DNA of 64,000 nucleotides from Aggregatilinea lenta (GCF_003569045.1 NZ_BFCB01000003.1:1054001-1118000), one strand, 5' to 3'; positions 10,201-18,032 are shown, counted from the stretch's first letter. Notes: a model not told the origin generated them from the sequence alone. A program made the numbers and translations.

Positions 10201-10629
10201 CAGCGCCGGGTCCAGCTCGGTCAGCATCTCCGGGTCGTCGGTGACGAACAACGTCGTCTTGCCGACGAAGTACACGATCGGCTCGCGCGTGCGGATGATC
10301 TCAGAGGCCAGCAGCTTGCCCAGCAGGTACGCGACATCCCAGCCGGTGACGGTGCTCTCGTCGTCGGTGAGCTGTTCGCCCAACTGGACGAACGCCTCGA
10401 TGATGATCTTCAGGTCTTCGACGGTCTCCGCGAAGCCCTTTTTGTCGGGGTCCAGCCCGTCGGCGAAGTGCTTGATCTGGTCGCGCTGCGATTCTGGCAC
10501 GTCCCGGTCAGGGGCCAGCCCCAGGTCGTCACGGATCGCCTCGATGATGTACGGATCGCCGAGGTTTTCCTGCACCCATTCCGCGAGTTCTTTGAACCAG
10601 TTCTTGACGTCGGTGAAGAAGTCGGACAT
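7255..10629 (-). CDS. DUF6603 domain protein, 1124 aa
   Basis: The central and C-terminal two thirds (about residues 270-880) match the DUF6603 family as I remember it. Visible hallmarks are YAGALELKIGAWGIKAIGLL, then FHIAFGIFFDGVGGMIGLH, FPANPVADAPRIINRLR, YGDNPTFVVAAGGFHPGF and ISGYLGFDALIYYKP. The pattern alternates glycine and aromatic residues in long amphipathic beta strands, suggesting an extended beta barrel or beta-solenoid. The N-terminal 110 residues are helical and acidic (FTDVKNWFKELAEWVQ). There is no signal peptide or lipobox. It starts 6 nt after the PhoD-like gene. The biochemical function of DUF6603 is not known to me. It may be a large amphipathic scaffold, but this is inference from the strand pattern and the neighbours. 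Confidence 0.85.
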   Translation of the reverse strand: MSDFFTDVKNWFKELAEWVQENLGDPYIIEAIRDDLGLAPDRDVPESQRDQIKHFADGLDPDKKGFAETVEDLKIIIEAFVQLGEQLTDDESTVTGWDVAYLLGKLLASEIIRTREPIVYFVGKTTLFVTDDPEMLTELDPALLVRLGRGEPVAADYGEIVVQRISAGASLLIVVLEYILDKYVGPDLLDAYYGWDPAPDSTTPRSDLVSARTLTMIFSLPDVADITPKIALTMTGVPPEHSGPGMFLSIGGSGAFEKTIDQTTLTIEAGAASALDMFIPFSGDAHDFELGSGAAGFLKFSMLHAGHDEPAIRIGDADKTRLDIGKIGLGVDLMADRAGLRLFMKDAELVIKLGDGDGFLQQLPAGEIKLGFNIGILADTAGGFRVEGGTSARATIPVEKSLGGILNIHTIDLALGAGSAGYDAALEMSTTLGLTLGPFRASVDRIGFKFEFAFHEGNLGFMDVALGFKPPNGIGMVLDVGIVRGGGYLFLDHERGEYAGALELKIGAWGIKAIGLLTTKMPDGSDGWAFVLLIYADLPRFHIAFGIFFDGVGGMIGLHHTVDITALQEDMPKGAFDDILFPANPVADAPRIINRLRVIFPIKRNAFTVGLMFRLSWGTPRVGEIKLGLILAFDNALGGEQDVSLSKIVLLGQLRIGMPETQRGDVVRIIVDFMGYLDFDNKRFGFYARLRNSRLVSVLELTGSLVLMIDYGDNPTFVVAAGGFHPGFKDLPAGLPSKLDRLGIKFKIASIVEVTINCYVAVTSATVQFGAEVKLKVDLDPVEISGYLGFDALIYYKPDFRFEVGFRAGMAIKIFGETLLGVDVEGTLYGPGHWRIKGSAKFKILFWSFNPKFDEEWGDKPAVPDVSTNVAALMAADYSNADNWSAALPAGSDTLVTLSALPGDTGVIAHPLGTLRVSQKTAPLGLTLDKYGETRIDGPNRFDLTSVTVGGRTITEPAYTQEHLSRAQYLNLSDEQKLSEPSFENFDVGIAVGTQAYAVSSAVANGDLSYETKYLTPGEEGEDGILIDATLLHVFVTMDVLHVHAAMGAAAQSGLRIHDKLRSEVDKSVHLEQPPLTVVNQTDLGVVDEVAVSGRAASNTSLVEQAVKSSGVRQAQIVEAYELS

Positions 10630-10635
10630 GGTCGT

Positions 10636-13272
10636 CTAGCTCCCGCTTTGTAGGGTGGGCGCAGGCTCGCTGGTGGGAGCCAGGGAGATCGTGTGGATGG
10701 TGTTCGGCTCGCCCTCGTCGGTGATCTCGCTCGCGCGCGACAGCAGCGTGTGCTTGACCTGCATCGTCGCGCCGGAGCCGGAGAACTCCACCAGCCCGAT
10801 ATTGGTCGTGAACACCATCTGGCGCACGTTCAGGAAGCGCCCGGTTTGCGCGGCGATCTGGTGCCGCGCGGCGATGGCGCGGTAGGCGGGCAGGTGGTTG
10901 GACGCGACGGCGGGGTCAACCTCTTTGCTGGGGTCCAGCATGGGCTGCTGTACGTCCAGCGGCATGGCCGTGTTGGGGCGCTCGTCGCGCACCAGGGCGA
11001 TGCGCCAGCGCCAGTCTGGTTCTTTGTCCGGCGGGATGGTCGTCCCGGCGGGCCAGTTGCGGGTGGGCAGCAGCGAGGGCTTGCGGCGCATGCGCGAGCG
11101 CCGCCCCGGTTTGATCTCCGCGCCCGGCGGCAGTGTGATCGGCGCTTTGTCGTCCCAGGCGAGTCGCTCCGGGTTGACGCCGCGCTGGTAGGCTTGCAGC
11201 AGCGCGTTGCTGCGCAGGACCGCCTCGACGCGGCTGTCGAAGCTGTTGCGCAGCGCGCTGGACGTCAACTGGATGATGCGGGCAGGCGTGGGTTTGTTTT
11301 TGGTCCAGAAGTCCATTGCCAGGCTGCACCCGTAGTGCACGTCGCCGGAGAGGATGACCACTTTGCCGAAGGGCGCAATGCGCTTCAGCAGCTCCTCGCG
11401 GGCAGGTTCGTTGGCGGCCCAGCCTTCGGCGTCGGCGTCCTCGACGCCGGTCACCGTGCCGCCCGGCGAACACGGGTCGTCGGCGGCGCGCTGGAGGTAC
11501 TCGAAGCCGTACTTGAAGTCGCCCACGGCCTCGTAAATCGGCGCGGCAAGCTGGTCCATGACGTTCGGCCCCAGCACCGGCGCGGGCGCGACCAGGATCA
11601 GCACCTCGCGCGCGTCGCCGAACGGGCCTTCGGGGATCTGCTTCTTGAGCGTGTCGCCGAGTAAACTCGGCGGCGCGATGCCCTCCCCGCGAAACTTGCG
11701 CCGCGTGCGCGAATCCATGACTACCGTCAGATGGCGCGGGCCGGGGACCTGATAGTGCCACTTGACCAGATCGTCGCCGGTGGCGTCCGTCAGGGCGAGC
11801 AGCTTGGTCAGGTGCGAAAACGAGCTGTTTTCCTCGTCGGGATCGGTTTCTGGCGAGGAACTGCTCTGGCTGATCCAGATGCGCGCGTACTTCAAAAATT
11901 CCTTGTTACGGCCATCTTTCTTGTTTGCGCCGTCCACTAAGATGCGGTTGAACTCGACCGGGTCGTTGCCCCAGCCCTGGAACAGCCCGTAGGCCATCAT
12001 GCCATTGAGCATGATGTCTATACCGAGCGTTGGGCGCAGCGCGCGGTTGCGCCAGCGCTTGTTGAGGTTCCAGTCGTCGGTGATCTCGTGATCGTCGAAG
12101 ATCATCAGCGTGGAAATGTTCGCCAGCGCGCGGGCGACGCGCGGCACGGCGTCGCGCCACGCGATCACGCGTTCCCGCTCGCGGTCCACACCCGCTGCTT
12201 TGGCCTCGCGCCACTTAGTAAGCGGGTCGCCGCCGCCGCTGTCGTAGCAGGCTTCCCAGTCCGTCAGCGCGTCCTTGATCTCGGCCTCGACCCCCGCATC
12301 CACGGCGCGGAACAACTGGTCGTTGGTCGCCAACGCACGCCAGGCGCGAGGACTCCACGCCGCGAGATACATCGCCGCGAACTCGCCGAACGACAGCAGG
12401 TGGTTGTCGCACGAGGTCGTGGACATACGTGCGTGTTTACGGACCAGCTTGCGGCGGCGCAGCGCGGGGAAGTTGGCGATCGTCGCGTCGGTCAGTTTGG
12501 TCAGGCTCAGCGAGCCGTCGTCGTTGAAGGTGTTGACACTGATCATCTCGCTGGGACCGATCAGGTCCTGCGCGAGGCTGTTGAGCATGGGCAGCAGACA
12601 CGCGCCCACGTCGTCGGCGTAGATCTGGTCGCCGGTCAGGTACAACTGCTGCGGACGCTCGCCGTCGATGTTGGCGTAGCTGTCTTCGAGCACGTCGTCC
12701 AGCCACGCCAGCGCGTCGAAGCCGCTGCCGTTCGATTTGCGGCAGCTTCCGTGTACCAGCCGCAGCTGGTCCACCGCGCCGGGCAGTGCCACAAACGACG
12801 GCAGCCGGTCGGTGATGTAACCCAGCGCGAGCTGGCGCGGCACGTCGCCGTCGGCAGGGTGGTCGGCCAGCAGGCCCTCGTCGCGCAGGCCCTTCGTGCC
12901 GAACGTGCCGGTCATCACCAAATCGTACGAATAGGTCATGCCGGGCGTGAACGCCGGACGCCCGGTGACGATGGGATTACCGGTGTCGTCCAGGCGGGGT
13001 ACCCCGGTTTCAGGGTCGATTTCGGCGAGCTGGATCTGGATCACGCCGATGTACAGGTGGTCGCCGCACTTCAGGAGATCGGTTGCTTCGGAGCTGGCGA
13101 ACGAGAGTTCGCCGCCCTCAACCGCGCCCGCCGACGCGCCTGCCATGCGGGTGCCTTCCCAGACGCGCGCGATCACCGAGGCGGGTTCGCTCAGGGCAAT
13201 CCAGAAGGCGCAACTGGTCGGCTCCACGCGACGAACGATCGGACCGGCGAGGACGCGCGGAAGTGGAGGCAT
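10636..13272 (-). CDS. PhoD-like metallophosphatase, 878 aa
   Basis: Metal-dependent phosphatase/phosphodiesterase of the alkaline phosphatase D superfamily. Motifs in order: VHGSCRKSNGSGFDAL (about residue 160), QQLYLTGDQIYADD (about 205), LMIFDDHEITDDWN (about 390), VVILSGDVHYGCSLAMDFW (about 645). These supply the Asp, His and Asn ligands of the bimetal centre. A fibronectin-like N-terminal region (IVRRVEPTSCAFWIALSEP) precedes the catalytic core, as in PhoD. At 878 residues it is much longer than a usual PhoD (about 500-600), with large insertions and a C-terminal extension, and it lacks the Tat or Sec signal that secreted PhoD proteins carry, so it may act in the cytoplasm or in an assembly. 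It is the first gene of the four-gene operon; AAGGGG upstream is the likely ribosome binding site. Confidence 0.88.
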   Translation of the reverse strand: MPPLPRVLAGPIVRRVEPTSCAFWIALSEPASVIARVWEGTRMAGASAGAVEGGELSFASSEATDLLKCGDHLYIGVIQIQLAEIDPETGVPRLDDTGNPIVTGRPAFTPGMTYSYDLVMTGTFGTKGLRDEGLLADHPADGDVPRQLALGYITDRLPSFVALPGAVDQLRLVHGSCRKSNGSGFDALAWLDDVLEDSYANIDGERPQQLYLTGDQIYADDVGACLLPMLNSLAQDLIGPSEMISVNTFNDDGSLSLTKLTDATIANFPALRRRKLVRKHARMSTTSCDNHLLSFGEFAAMYLAAWSPRAWRALATNDQLFRAVDAGVEAEIKDALTDWEACYDSGGGDPLTKWREAKAAGVDRERERVIAWRDAVPRVARALANISTLMIFDDHEITDDWNLNKRWRNRALRPTLGIDIMLNGMMAYGLFQGWGNDPVEFNRILVDGANKKDGRNKEFLKYARIWISQSSSSPETDPDEENSSFSHLTKLLALTDATGDDLVKWHYQVPGPRHLTVVMDSRTRRKFRGEGIAPPSLLGDTLKKQIPEGPFGDAREVLILVAPAPVLGPNVMDQLAAPIYEAVGDFKYGFEYLQRAADDPCSPGGTVTGVEDADAEGWAANEPAREELLKRIAPFGKVVILSGDVHYGCSLAMDFWTKNKPTPARIIQLTSSALRNSFDSRVEAVLRSNALLQAYQRGVNPERLAWDDKAPITLPPGAEIKPGRRSRMRRKPSLLPTRNWPAGTTIPPDKEPDWRWRIALVRDERPNTAMPLDVQQPMLDPSKEVDPAVASNHLPAYRAIAARHQIAAQTGRFLNVRQMVFTTNIGLVEFSGSGATMQVKHTLLSRASEITDEGEPNTIHTISLAPTSEPAPTLQSGS

Positions 13273-13583
13273 AGGGGATCCCCTTCAGTGAGGTACAAAA
13301 AATCACCACGGTGAGCAATACGGCGTATTCTCCCGCGACAACACGGCGGTCGAGCAACTTCGGTGATTGATAAGACTGCGGCTAACAAAACAAAAAATTA
13401 GAAATCCACCTGACAAAATCATCGTATGCGTTTGCTAGATCCATGTCAATATTGTGAATTGGGGTACAGCTTGCGGGAATCGATTGCAGCGGGCCTGTGC
13501 CAGCGCCAACCGACCGGCTGGCGCTGGCACAGACCAAGCACAACGTCGTTGTTGCGAGGTGTGGGATAGAAGGCGGCGCGGTC
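13273..13583. other. Intergenic region upstream of the PhoD-like gene
   Basis: 311 bp between the start of the PhoD-like gene and the end of the nucleoside phosphorylase gene, both on the minus strand. The part at 13380-13440 is AT-rich compared with the surroundings and probably holds the promoter of the giant-gene operon, but I cannot name a convincing -35/-10 pair. A strong inverted repeat at 13495-13532 is listed separately. No gene is seen. Confidence 0.5.
13495..13532 (-). terminator. 14-bp perfect inverted repeat after nucleoside phosphorylase operon
   Basis: CTGTGCCAGCGCCA at 13495-13508 and TGGCGCTGGCACAG at 13519-13532 are exact reverse complements with a 10-nt loop. It lies about 50 nt beyond the stop of the nucleoside phosphorylase gene and before the next operon, a terminator position. 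No T tract follows, so it may be a non-canonical terminator or an mRNA 3'-end stabiliser. Confidence 0.6.
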
Positions 13584-14489
13584 TTACGCGGTCCCGCCGC
13601 GCAGCGAGGGCGTCCAGAAATCCTGCCCGGCGCGCTGCTTTTCGAGGTCCATCCGGTGCAGCACGCTGAATCCCTTCAACGCGACGCGGATCGCGGTGTC
13701 GTGTCCGGCCCCGGCGGTGAAGGATTCGCCCGTGACGATATTGTCCGCCACGGAGCAGATCGAGCCGCCGCGCTTGCCGAACAGGGTTGCCAGCGTGACC
13801 ACCGCCGCCGATTCGCGGTCGCCGTTGAGTACCCCCGCGCGCCGGTAGTAGTCGATCACTTCGAGGTGGCGCGGCTGCATGTAGCCGCCGACCGAAGGCC
13901 GCCCCACGCCGCAGAAGTCGCTGTCGCTGGAGCGTGTAACGCCCACGTGAAACGATACGCCGAGATCGTATGCAGCCTGCACGAACGCCATCACAACTTC
14001 GTAACTGGCCGCGGCGGGGTAGGACGGCGCGACGTACGCCTGCGTCATGCCCTCGTCGCGCACGACGCCCCGGCTGATCACCACGTCGCCCGGTCGCACC
14101 GACTCGTGCATGCCGCCCGACCCGCCCACACGGACGTAGGTGCTGGCGTCGGTGTTTTCGATGAACTCGTGCAGCACCAATTCGGCTTCTGGGGATCCGC
14201 TGCCGCCGCTCACGATGCTGATCCGCGCGCCTTCGAACGTGCCGGTGTAGGTGGTGAACATGCCCGTACGCGCGATCATCTCCGCGCCTTCGAGGTGCTG
14301 CGCGATCTGCGCGGCGGGGTCGTCCACGTAGTCGCACAGCGGATCGCGCACGGTGAGGATCACGTAATCCCCGATGCGCGCCGGATCGATGCCGGTCAGG
14401 GCGGGCTTGCCGTCGATGAGCAGGCCCTTCAGCGGCACGTTGGGCGCGTAGTCGTAGCGGTCATAGAGCTTCTTGATCGACTCTTGCAT
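13584..14489 (-). CDS. Nucleoside phosphorylase (uridine phosphorylase-like, PNP/UDP family)
   Basis: Expected to cleave a nucleoside with phosphate to a base and ribose 1-phosphate in the cytoplasm. Family features: GDYVILTVRDP near the start, MFTTYTGTFEGARISIVSGGSGSPEAELV (short blocks around residues 75-100), STYVRVGGSGGMHESVRPGDVVIS at about 120-145 (the phosphate/ribose-binding stretch; the run is quoted in shorter pieces TYVRVGGSGG and RPGDVVIS), and the late acidic motif LNGDRESAAVVTLA that contacts the base or ribose. Length 301 aa is slightly longer than bacterial Udp (about 250). It is the last gene of the minus-strand operon with YjbQ, SIS and PfkB proteins, which supports nucleoside catabolism. 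Base specificity cannot be read from the sequence. Confidence 0.85.
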   Translation of the reverse strand: MQESIKKLYDRYDYAPNVPLKGLLIDGKPALTGIDPARIGDYVILTVRDPLCDYVDDPAAQIAQHLEGAEMIARTGMFTTYTGTFEGARISIVSGGSGSPEAELVLHEFIENTDASTYVRVGGSGGMHESVRPGDVVISRGVVRDEGMTQAYVAPSYPAAASYEVVMAFVQAAYDLGVSFHVGVTRSSDSDFCGVGRPSVGGYMQPRHLEVIDYYRRAGVLNGDRESAAVVTLATLFGKRGGSICSVADNIVTGESFTAGAGHDTAIRVALKGFSVLHRMDLEKQRAGQDFWTPSLRGGTA

Positions 14490-14515
14490 GGTGTGGTGGC
14501 CTCGTGTGTACGCGG

Positions 14516-14917
14516 TTATTGGCCGATGACCTGGACGTTATATTGCCGCTGGCGCGGTCCGTCGAACTCGAAGAAATAAATCGCCTGCGAATGGCCCAAT
14601 ACCAGATCCCCGTCCGATACGATCAGCGACAGCGACGCGCCGACCAGCACCGATTTGACGTGTCCGGCGGCGTCCTGGGGCGTGTCGTGCTGGTGCTTGA
14701 AGTCGATGCGCGTCGGGATCAGGCGGCTGATTTCGTCGTTGACGTCTTCCAGCCCCAGCGGATCGGGAAACGAGATGATGGTCAGGGCGGCGGTCGTGTG
14801 CGGGACCATCACCACGGCGATGCCTTCCTGCACCTGCGAGGACGCTACGGCGCGCCGCACCCCCTCGGTGATGTCCACCACGCCGTTACGCTCGGTTTTG
14901 AGCCGTTCCGTGAACAT
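14516..14917 (-). CDS. YjbQ/UPF0047 family protein
   Basis: 133 aa, the normal length of the family. The PHTTAALTI and DVNDEI blocks and the NxxGHxKS-type stretch DAAGHVKSVLVG carry the clustered His/Asp residues typical of the family, followed by the C-terminal EFDGPRQRQ signature. Some members have weak thiamine-phosphate synthase activity, but the physiological role is uncertain. The usual LGTWQ motif is replaced by LGHSQAI. It lies 26 nt upstream of the nucleoside phosphorylase and 49 nt after the SIS gene. Confidence 0.88.
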   Translation of the reverse strand: MFTERLKTERNGVVDITEGVRRAVASSQVQEGIAVVMVPHTTAALTIISFPDPLGLEDVNDEISRLIPTRIDFKHQHDTPQDAAGHVKSVLVGASLSLIVSDGDLVLGHSQAIYFFEFDGPRQRQYNVQVIGQ

Positions 14918-14966
14918 AGAAGCTGTGCCCTTTCGCGTCCGTGCTGCAAAAATCCACTCGTGCGGA

Positions 14967-16097
14967 TCAAAGAATCAGGCTGTTGCGCGTCGTCGCGCCG
15001 TCGTGGCAGTCGGCCCACGGTCCGCTGGCTCCGCGCCCGTACGCCGCGCCGGTTTCGGCGGAGAGATATGCCGCGAAGAGGGCCAGCGGCGCGCTGTAGA
15101 GCAGCGGGGCGAAGACCGGGCGGATCGTCTGTGTGTGGGCCAGGACCTGCCCGAACGCCGCCGCCGCCGGGCCGCCACTGAGGACGAGGTAGGGGCGCTG
15201 GAGCGTGCGCAGGTATCCTTCGACCTCCACCGCGCGGCTGAAGGCGGGTGAATCCACCGGGCAGATCAGGATCGTGCCCGTGCGGGCCGCATCCGCGACG
15301 AAATATTCCTGGTGCACCCACTCCTCGACGTCCTGATGCGCGGCGTGCACGCCGACCGCTTCCAGCAGCTTGGCCGCGCCATAGGCGGCGGTGGCGCGAT
15401 CCGGCCCACTGCCCAACAGCTCGACGGCGGGCAGTGACGCCCACTCCTGCGCGAGGCGTTGAAGCGGCTGATCCATCTGCGCGATCACCGCGTCGACGGC
15501 GTCCGCTGCGGTTTCCAACTCGCGGCGCAGGTCCATCGCTTCGTCAGCGGTGACCTGTCCGCGCACTTCGGCCATGCGGATGGCGAGCAGGTACAGCGTC
15601 AGCAGCGATCCGTAATAGGAGCGGACGCCGGGCGCGGAGGCGAACGGCGGAATCGTGACCTCGACGACGCGGCTGGCGGCGTGTCCGAGGCGGCTGCCGG
15701 GGTTGCCGGTGATCGCCACCGTCAGCGCGCCGCAGTCGTTGTAGTGCTGCACAGCCTCGACGACGCGCGCCACTTCGCCGGAATTGCTTACGGCCAGTAC
15801 CAGGGGATTGGAGGGATATTGCCAGTCGAAGCGGCGGGCGTGGTAGCGCGAGGCCTGCATCGCGCTCAGGGCCTGGGCGCGCACTCCCGCCAGTTCGACG
15901 AACGCCGCTTCCGCCGCCATCGCGCCGATGTACGAATCGCCGCTGCCGGTCAGCACGACGTCTCGCACGGCGAACATCTCCGGCGTGGTGACGATCTTGC
16001 GCGTGCGGCCTTCGAGCGTCCAGATTTGCTCACGAATCAGCGTTGGCAGACTGAATACCTGATCGCGCATGGGGTTGGAAGAGTCGGATGAGGGCAT
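14967..16097 (-). CDS. Double-SIS domain sugar isomerase/deglycase-like protein
   Basis: 376 aa with two SIS (phosphosugar-binding) domains. First domain: VVLTGSGDSYIGAMAAEAA (about residue 48) and LVLAVSNSGEVARVVEAV (about 100). Second domain: VELLGSGPDRATAAYGAAK (about 225), then VEEWVHQEYF. This resembles the isomerase half of GlmS and the FrlB/AgaS relatives; the glutaminase domain is absent. The likely substrate is an aminated or ketose sugar phosphate produced by the PfkB kinase, whose gene lies 42 nt upstream in the same operon. ATG at 16097 is preceded by GCAGGT. The exact reaction cannot be assigned. Confidence 0.85.
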   Translation of the reverse strand: MPSSDSSNPMRDQVFSLPTLIREQIWTLEGRTRKIVTTPEMFAVRDVVLTGSGDSYIGAMAAEAAFVELAGVRAQALSAMQASRYHARRFDWQYPSNPLVLAVSNSGEVARVVEAVQHYNDCGALTVAITGNPGSRLGHAASRVVEVTIPPFASAPGVRSYYGSLLTLYLLAIRMAEVRGQVTADEAMDLRRELETAADAVDAVIAQMDQPLQRLAQEWASLPAVELLGSGPDRATAAYGAAKLLEAVGVHAAHQDVEEWVHQEYFVADAARTGTILICPVDSPAFSRAVEVEGYLRTLQRPYLVLSGGPAAAAFGQVLAHTQTIRPVFAPLLYSAPLALFAAYLSAETGAAYGRGASGPWADCHDGATTRNSLIL

Positions 16098-16139
16098 ACC
16101 TGCTTTGTCCTGTTCGTGAGAGCGTCCGATAAAGAATGG

Positions 16140-17066
16140 TTAGTCGATGCGAGTGGGCGTCAATAGATCGGCGCGCCGCCGGGCTTCGGCTTCGAGCGCG
16201 GCGTCCATGCAGCGCGGCGGTCCGAACTGTTCCAGCATGAACGAGGCGGCGGCGGCTCCACAGCACCCCGCGCGCCGGACGTCTCCGCCGGACATGCAGT
16301 AGCCGACGAGAAAGCCGCCTGTGAAGGCGTTGCCCGCGCCGGTGACGTCCGCGACTTCGACCGGGTAGATCGGGATGTGCCACCTTGCTTCCCGGTCCGC
16401 CGCGATGGTTCCCTCTGCGCCGAGCCTCAGCGCGACCGCACCCACGCCCGCGCCGAGTAATTTTCGCACAATGTCGTGTGGTTCCGCGAGGCGGCACAGC
16501 GCGCGGGCTTCGGCCACGTTCAGCGATACAAGGTCGATGCGCGCCAGGATCGCCGCCGCTGCATCCCACTGGCGCGCCTCCGCCGCGCCTGCGTGCAACT
16601 CCCATACGATGATCGGGCGGCGCGGCGCGATGGCCTGGAAGGCATACACAAGGTCCCAGTACGCGGGATTGGCGTCGCGGAACAGGTACAGCCCGCGCGC
16701 TTTGTGGTATTCGGGCGGCAGATCGGCCAGGGTCGGCTCCATGCGCTTGAAGTGTTCCGGTCCAAACTGCGGATCTTCGACGCGGTCGTCGTCGGAGGCG
16801 TAATTGATGGTGGAGTGGGGCGTTTGGGGCGCGCGCACGTCCAGGCCCCGCGTGTCGATCCCGTTCTGGCGGAACCAGCCGCCCAGCAGTGCGTCGAAGT
16901 CTTCACCTACGCCGGAGACGATGCCCACTGCATTCGACCACAGGCGCATGCCCGCCGCCGCGTAGGTTCCCGCGCCGCCCAGCAGCCCGACCCGCTGCGT
17001 GCCATGCGGCAGGATAAGGTCATCGCTAATGATGTTGGCAACCGACACATACTGAACTGGTTGCAT
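16140..17066 (-). CDS. PfkB-family carbohydrate kinase with GAGN in place of GAGD
   Basis: 308 aa, ribokinase fold, expected to phosphorylate a sugar or nucleoside. Family features are the N-terminal GGAGTYAAAGM sugar-binding motif (residues 30-40), LVSLNVAEARALC (about 180-191) and the ATP/anion-hole motif ADVTGAGNAFTGGFLVGY (239-256). The catalytic base of the family is the Asp of GAGD; here the codon is AAC, giving Asn246. Either the base is supplied otherwise or catalysis is altered; a Mak32-like GAGN subfamily may exist. First gene of the minus-strand operon, divergent from the GntR gene, with the promoter in the shared 144-bp region. Confidence 0.85.
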   Translation of the reverse strand: MQPVQYVSVANIISDDLILPHGTQRVGLLGGAGTYAAAGMRLWSNAVGIVSGVGEDFDALLGGWFRQNGIDTRGLDVRAPQTPHSTINYASDDDRVEDPQFGPEHFKRMEPTLADLPPEYHKARGLYLFRDANPAYWDLVYAFQAIAPRRPIIVWELHAGAAEARQWDAAAAILARIDLVSLNVAEARALCRLAEPHDIVRKLLGAGVGAVALRLGAEGTIAADREARWHIPIYPVEVADVTGAGNAFTGGFLVGYCMSGGDVRRAGCCGAAAASFMLEQFGPPRCMDAALEAEARRRADLLTPTRID

Positions 17067-17092
17067 AACGAAATCCTATGCAGGCTGACCAA

Positions 17093-17145
17093 TTGACATC
17101 TCGAATAGACGTCTATACAATAAAACAAGTTGGCGCAGATGTAAA
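17093..17145. promoter_or_regulatory. Overlapping divergent promoters with a GntR (HutC-type) operator
   Basis: Plus strand: TTGACA at 17093-17098, 17-bp spacer, TACAAT at 17116-17121, a near-consensus sigma-70 promoter for the GntR gene. Minus strand: TTTACA (complement of 17140-17145), 17-bp spacer, TATTGT (complement of 17117-17122) for the PfkB operon, so the two -10 boxes overlap. A perfect 12-bp palindrome ATAGACGTCTAT (17105-17116) and the HutC-subfamily pattern GT-N-TA-N-AC (GTCTATAC, 17111-17118) lie on the -10 boxes. One bound GntR dimer could block both operons. Confidence 0.8.
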
Positions 17146-17210
17146 GATGACCTTTTTTCACTGATTTTCACTGAACTTAAATCTCTTCGTCAAAAACCAG
17201 GGTGAACGAC

Positions 17211-18032
17211 ATGGGAAAAATTGACCGAGAGTCGCCAGTTCCAGCCTACTACCAGATCGCGCTCGATTTGCAGAGCCGCATCGCCAAGCAGGAATGGCGG
17301 GCCGGGGAGAATATCCCATCCGAAACGGCGCTCGCCAAACAGTACGGCGTCAGCCGGGTGACGATGCGCCAGGCGCTCGCGGAACTGGCGAAGGATGGCC
17401 TGCTGGAGCGGCGGCAGGGCAGCGGCACGTTTGTCAGCCAGGAGCCGATCCCGCTGGTGCATGACCAGAGCCTGCCGCATATCATGGCCGGGCGACTGCA
17501 CAGCCGGGGGCTGGTGACCTCGTCGCGCGTGGTGGCGGCGCACACCTTCCCCGATCCGACGCCGCAGGTGCAGGATCACCTACGAATCTCGGCAGAGACA
17601 CCTGTTGCCTATTTAAAACGCATCCTGCTGATCGGCAACCAGCCCGCCGCGCTCAACCGCTCGTGGTTCGACCAGTCGCTGTGTCCCGGTATCACCGAGC
17701 AGGACCTGATCGATGGATCGCTGTCAAGGACGCTGCGCGAGCGGTACGGGCTGGTGCCCGCCTACGCCGACAACTGGCTGGAAGCGGTGCGCGGCACGCG
17801 CGAGACGCTCGATCTGCTGGAGCTGGACGGGGGCCTCGACACCCCCATGATTTTGCTGCAATCCGTGTCATACCTCGCGGATGGGATCCCGCTCGAATAC
17901 TCGATCACCGAGTGGCTGGGCGACCGCATCCGCTTCAACTTCCGCTCGCCCTTCGCGCACGAATCGACCGACCGGCGCTACGGCATGCGGATAGGCTTAA
18001 CCAGCGACTCTGTGCCGATCCCTGAAGATTGA
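17211..18032 (+). CDS. GntR-family regulator (HutC subfamily, UTRA effector domain)
   Basis: 273 aa. The N-terminal winged helix-turn-helix spans residues 5-75 (PAYYQIALDLQSRI, then IPSETALAKQYGVSRVTMRQ, then DGLLERRQGSGTFV). A UTRA effector-binding domain follows (residues 95-255: ETPVAYLKRILLIGNQPAALN, quoted as landmarks ETPVAYLKRIL and PLEYSITEWLGDRIRF). UTRA domains bind small sugar- or nucleoside-like effectors. ATG 17211 is preferred over an in-frame GTG at 17202 because CAGGGTG just upstream of 17205 can serve as the ribosome binding site. It heads the plus operon and is probably autoregulated through the operator at 17105-17118. Confidence 0.92.
   Translation: MGKIDRESPVPAYYQIALDLQSRIAKQEWRAGENIPSETALAKQYGVSRVTMRQALAELAKDGLLERRQGSGTFVSQEPIPLVHDQSLPHIMAGRLHSRGLVTSSRVVAAHTFPDPTPQVQDHLRISAETPVAYLKRILLIGNQPAALNRSWFDQSLCPGITEQDLIDGSLSRTLRERYGLVPAYADNWLEAVRGTRETLDLLELDGGLDTPMILLQSVSYLADGIPLEYSITEWLGDRIRFNFRSPFAHESTDRRYGMRIGLTSDSVPIPED

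Noticed and set aside
8131-10653. 840-codon plus-strand open frame opposite the DUF6603 gene
   Set aside because: Antisense shadow; low-complexity basic/acidic protein without recognisable motif.
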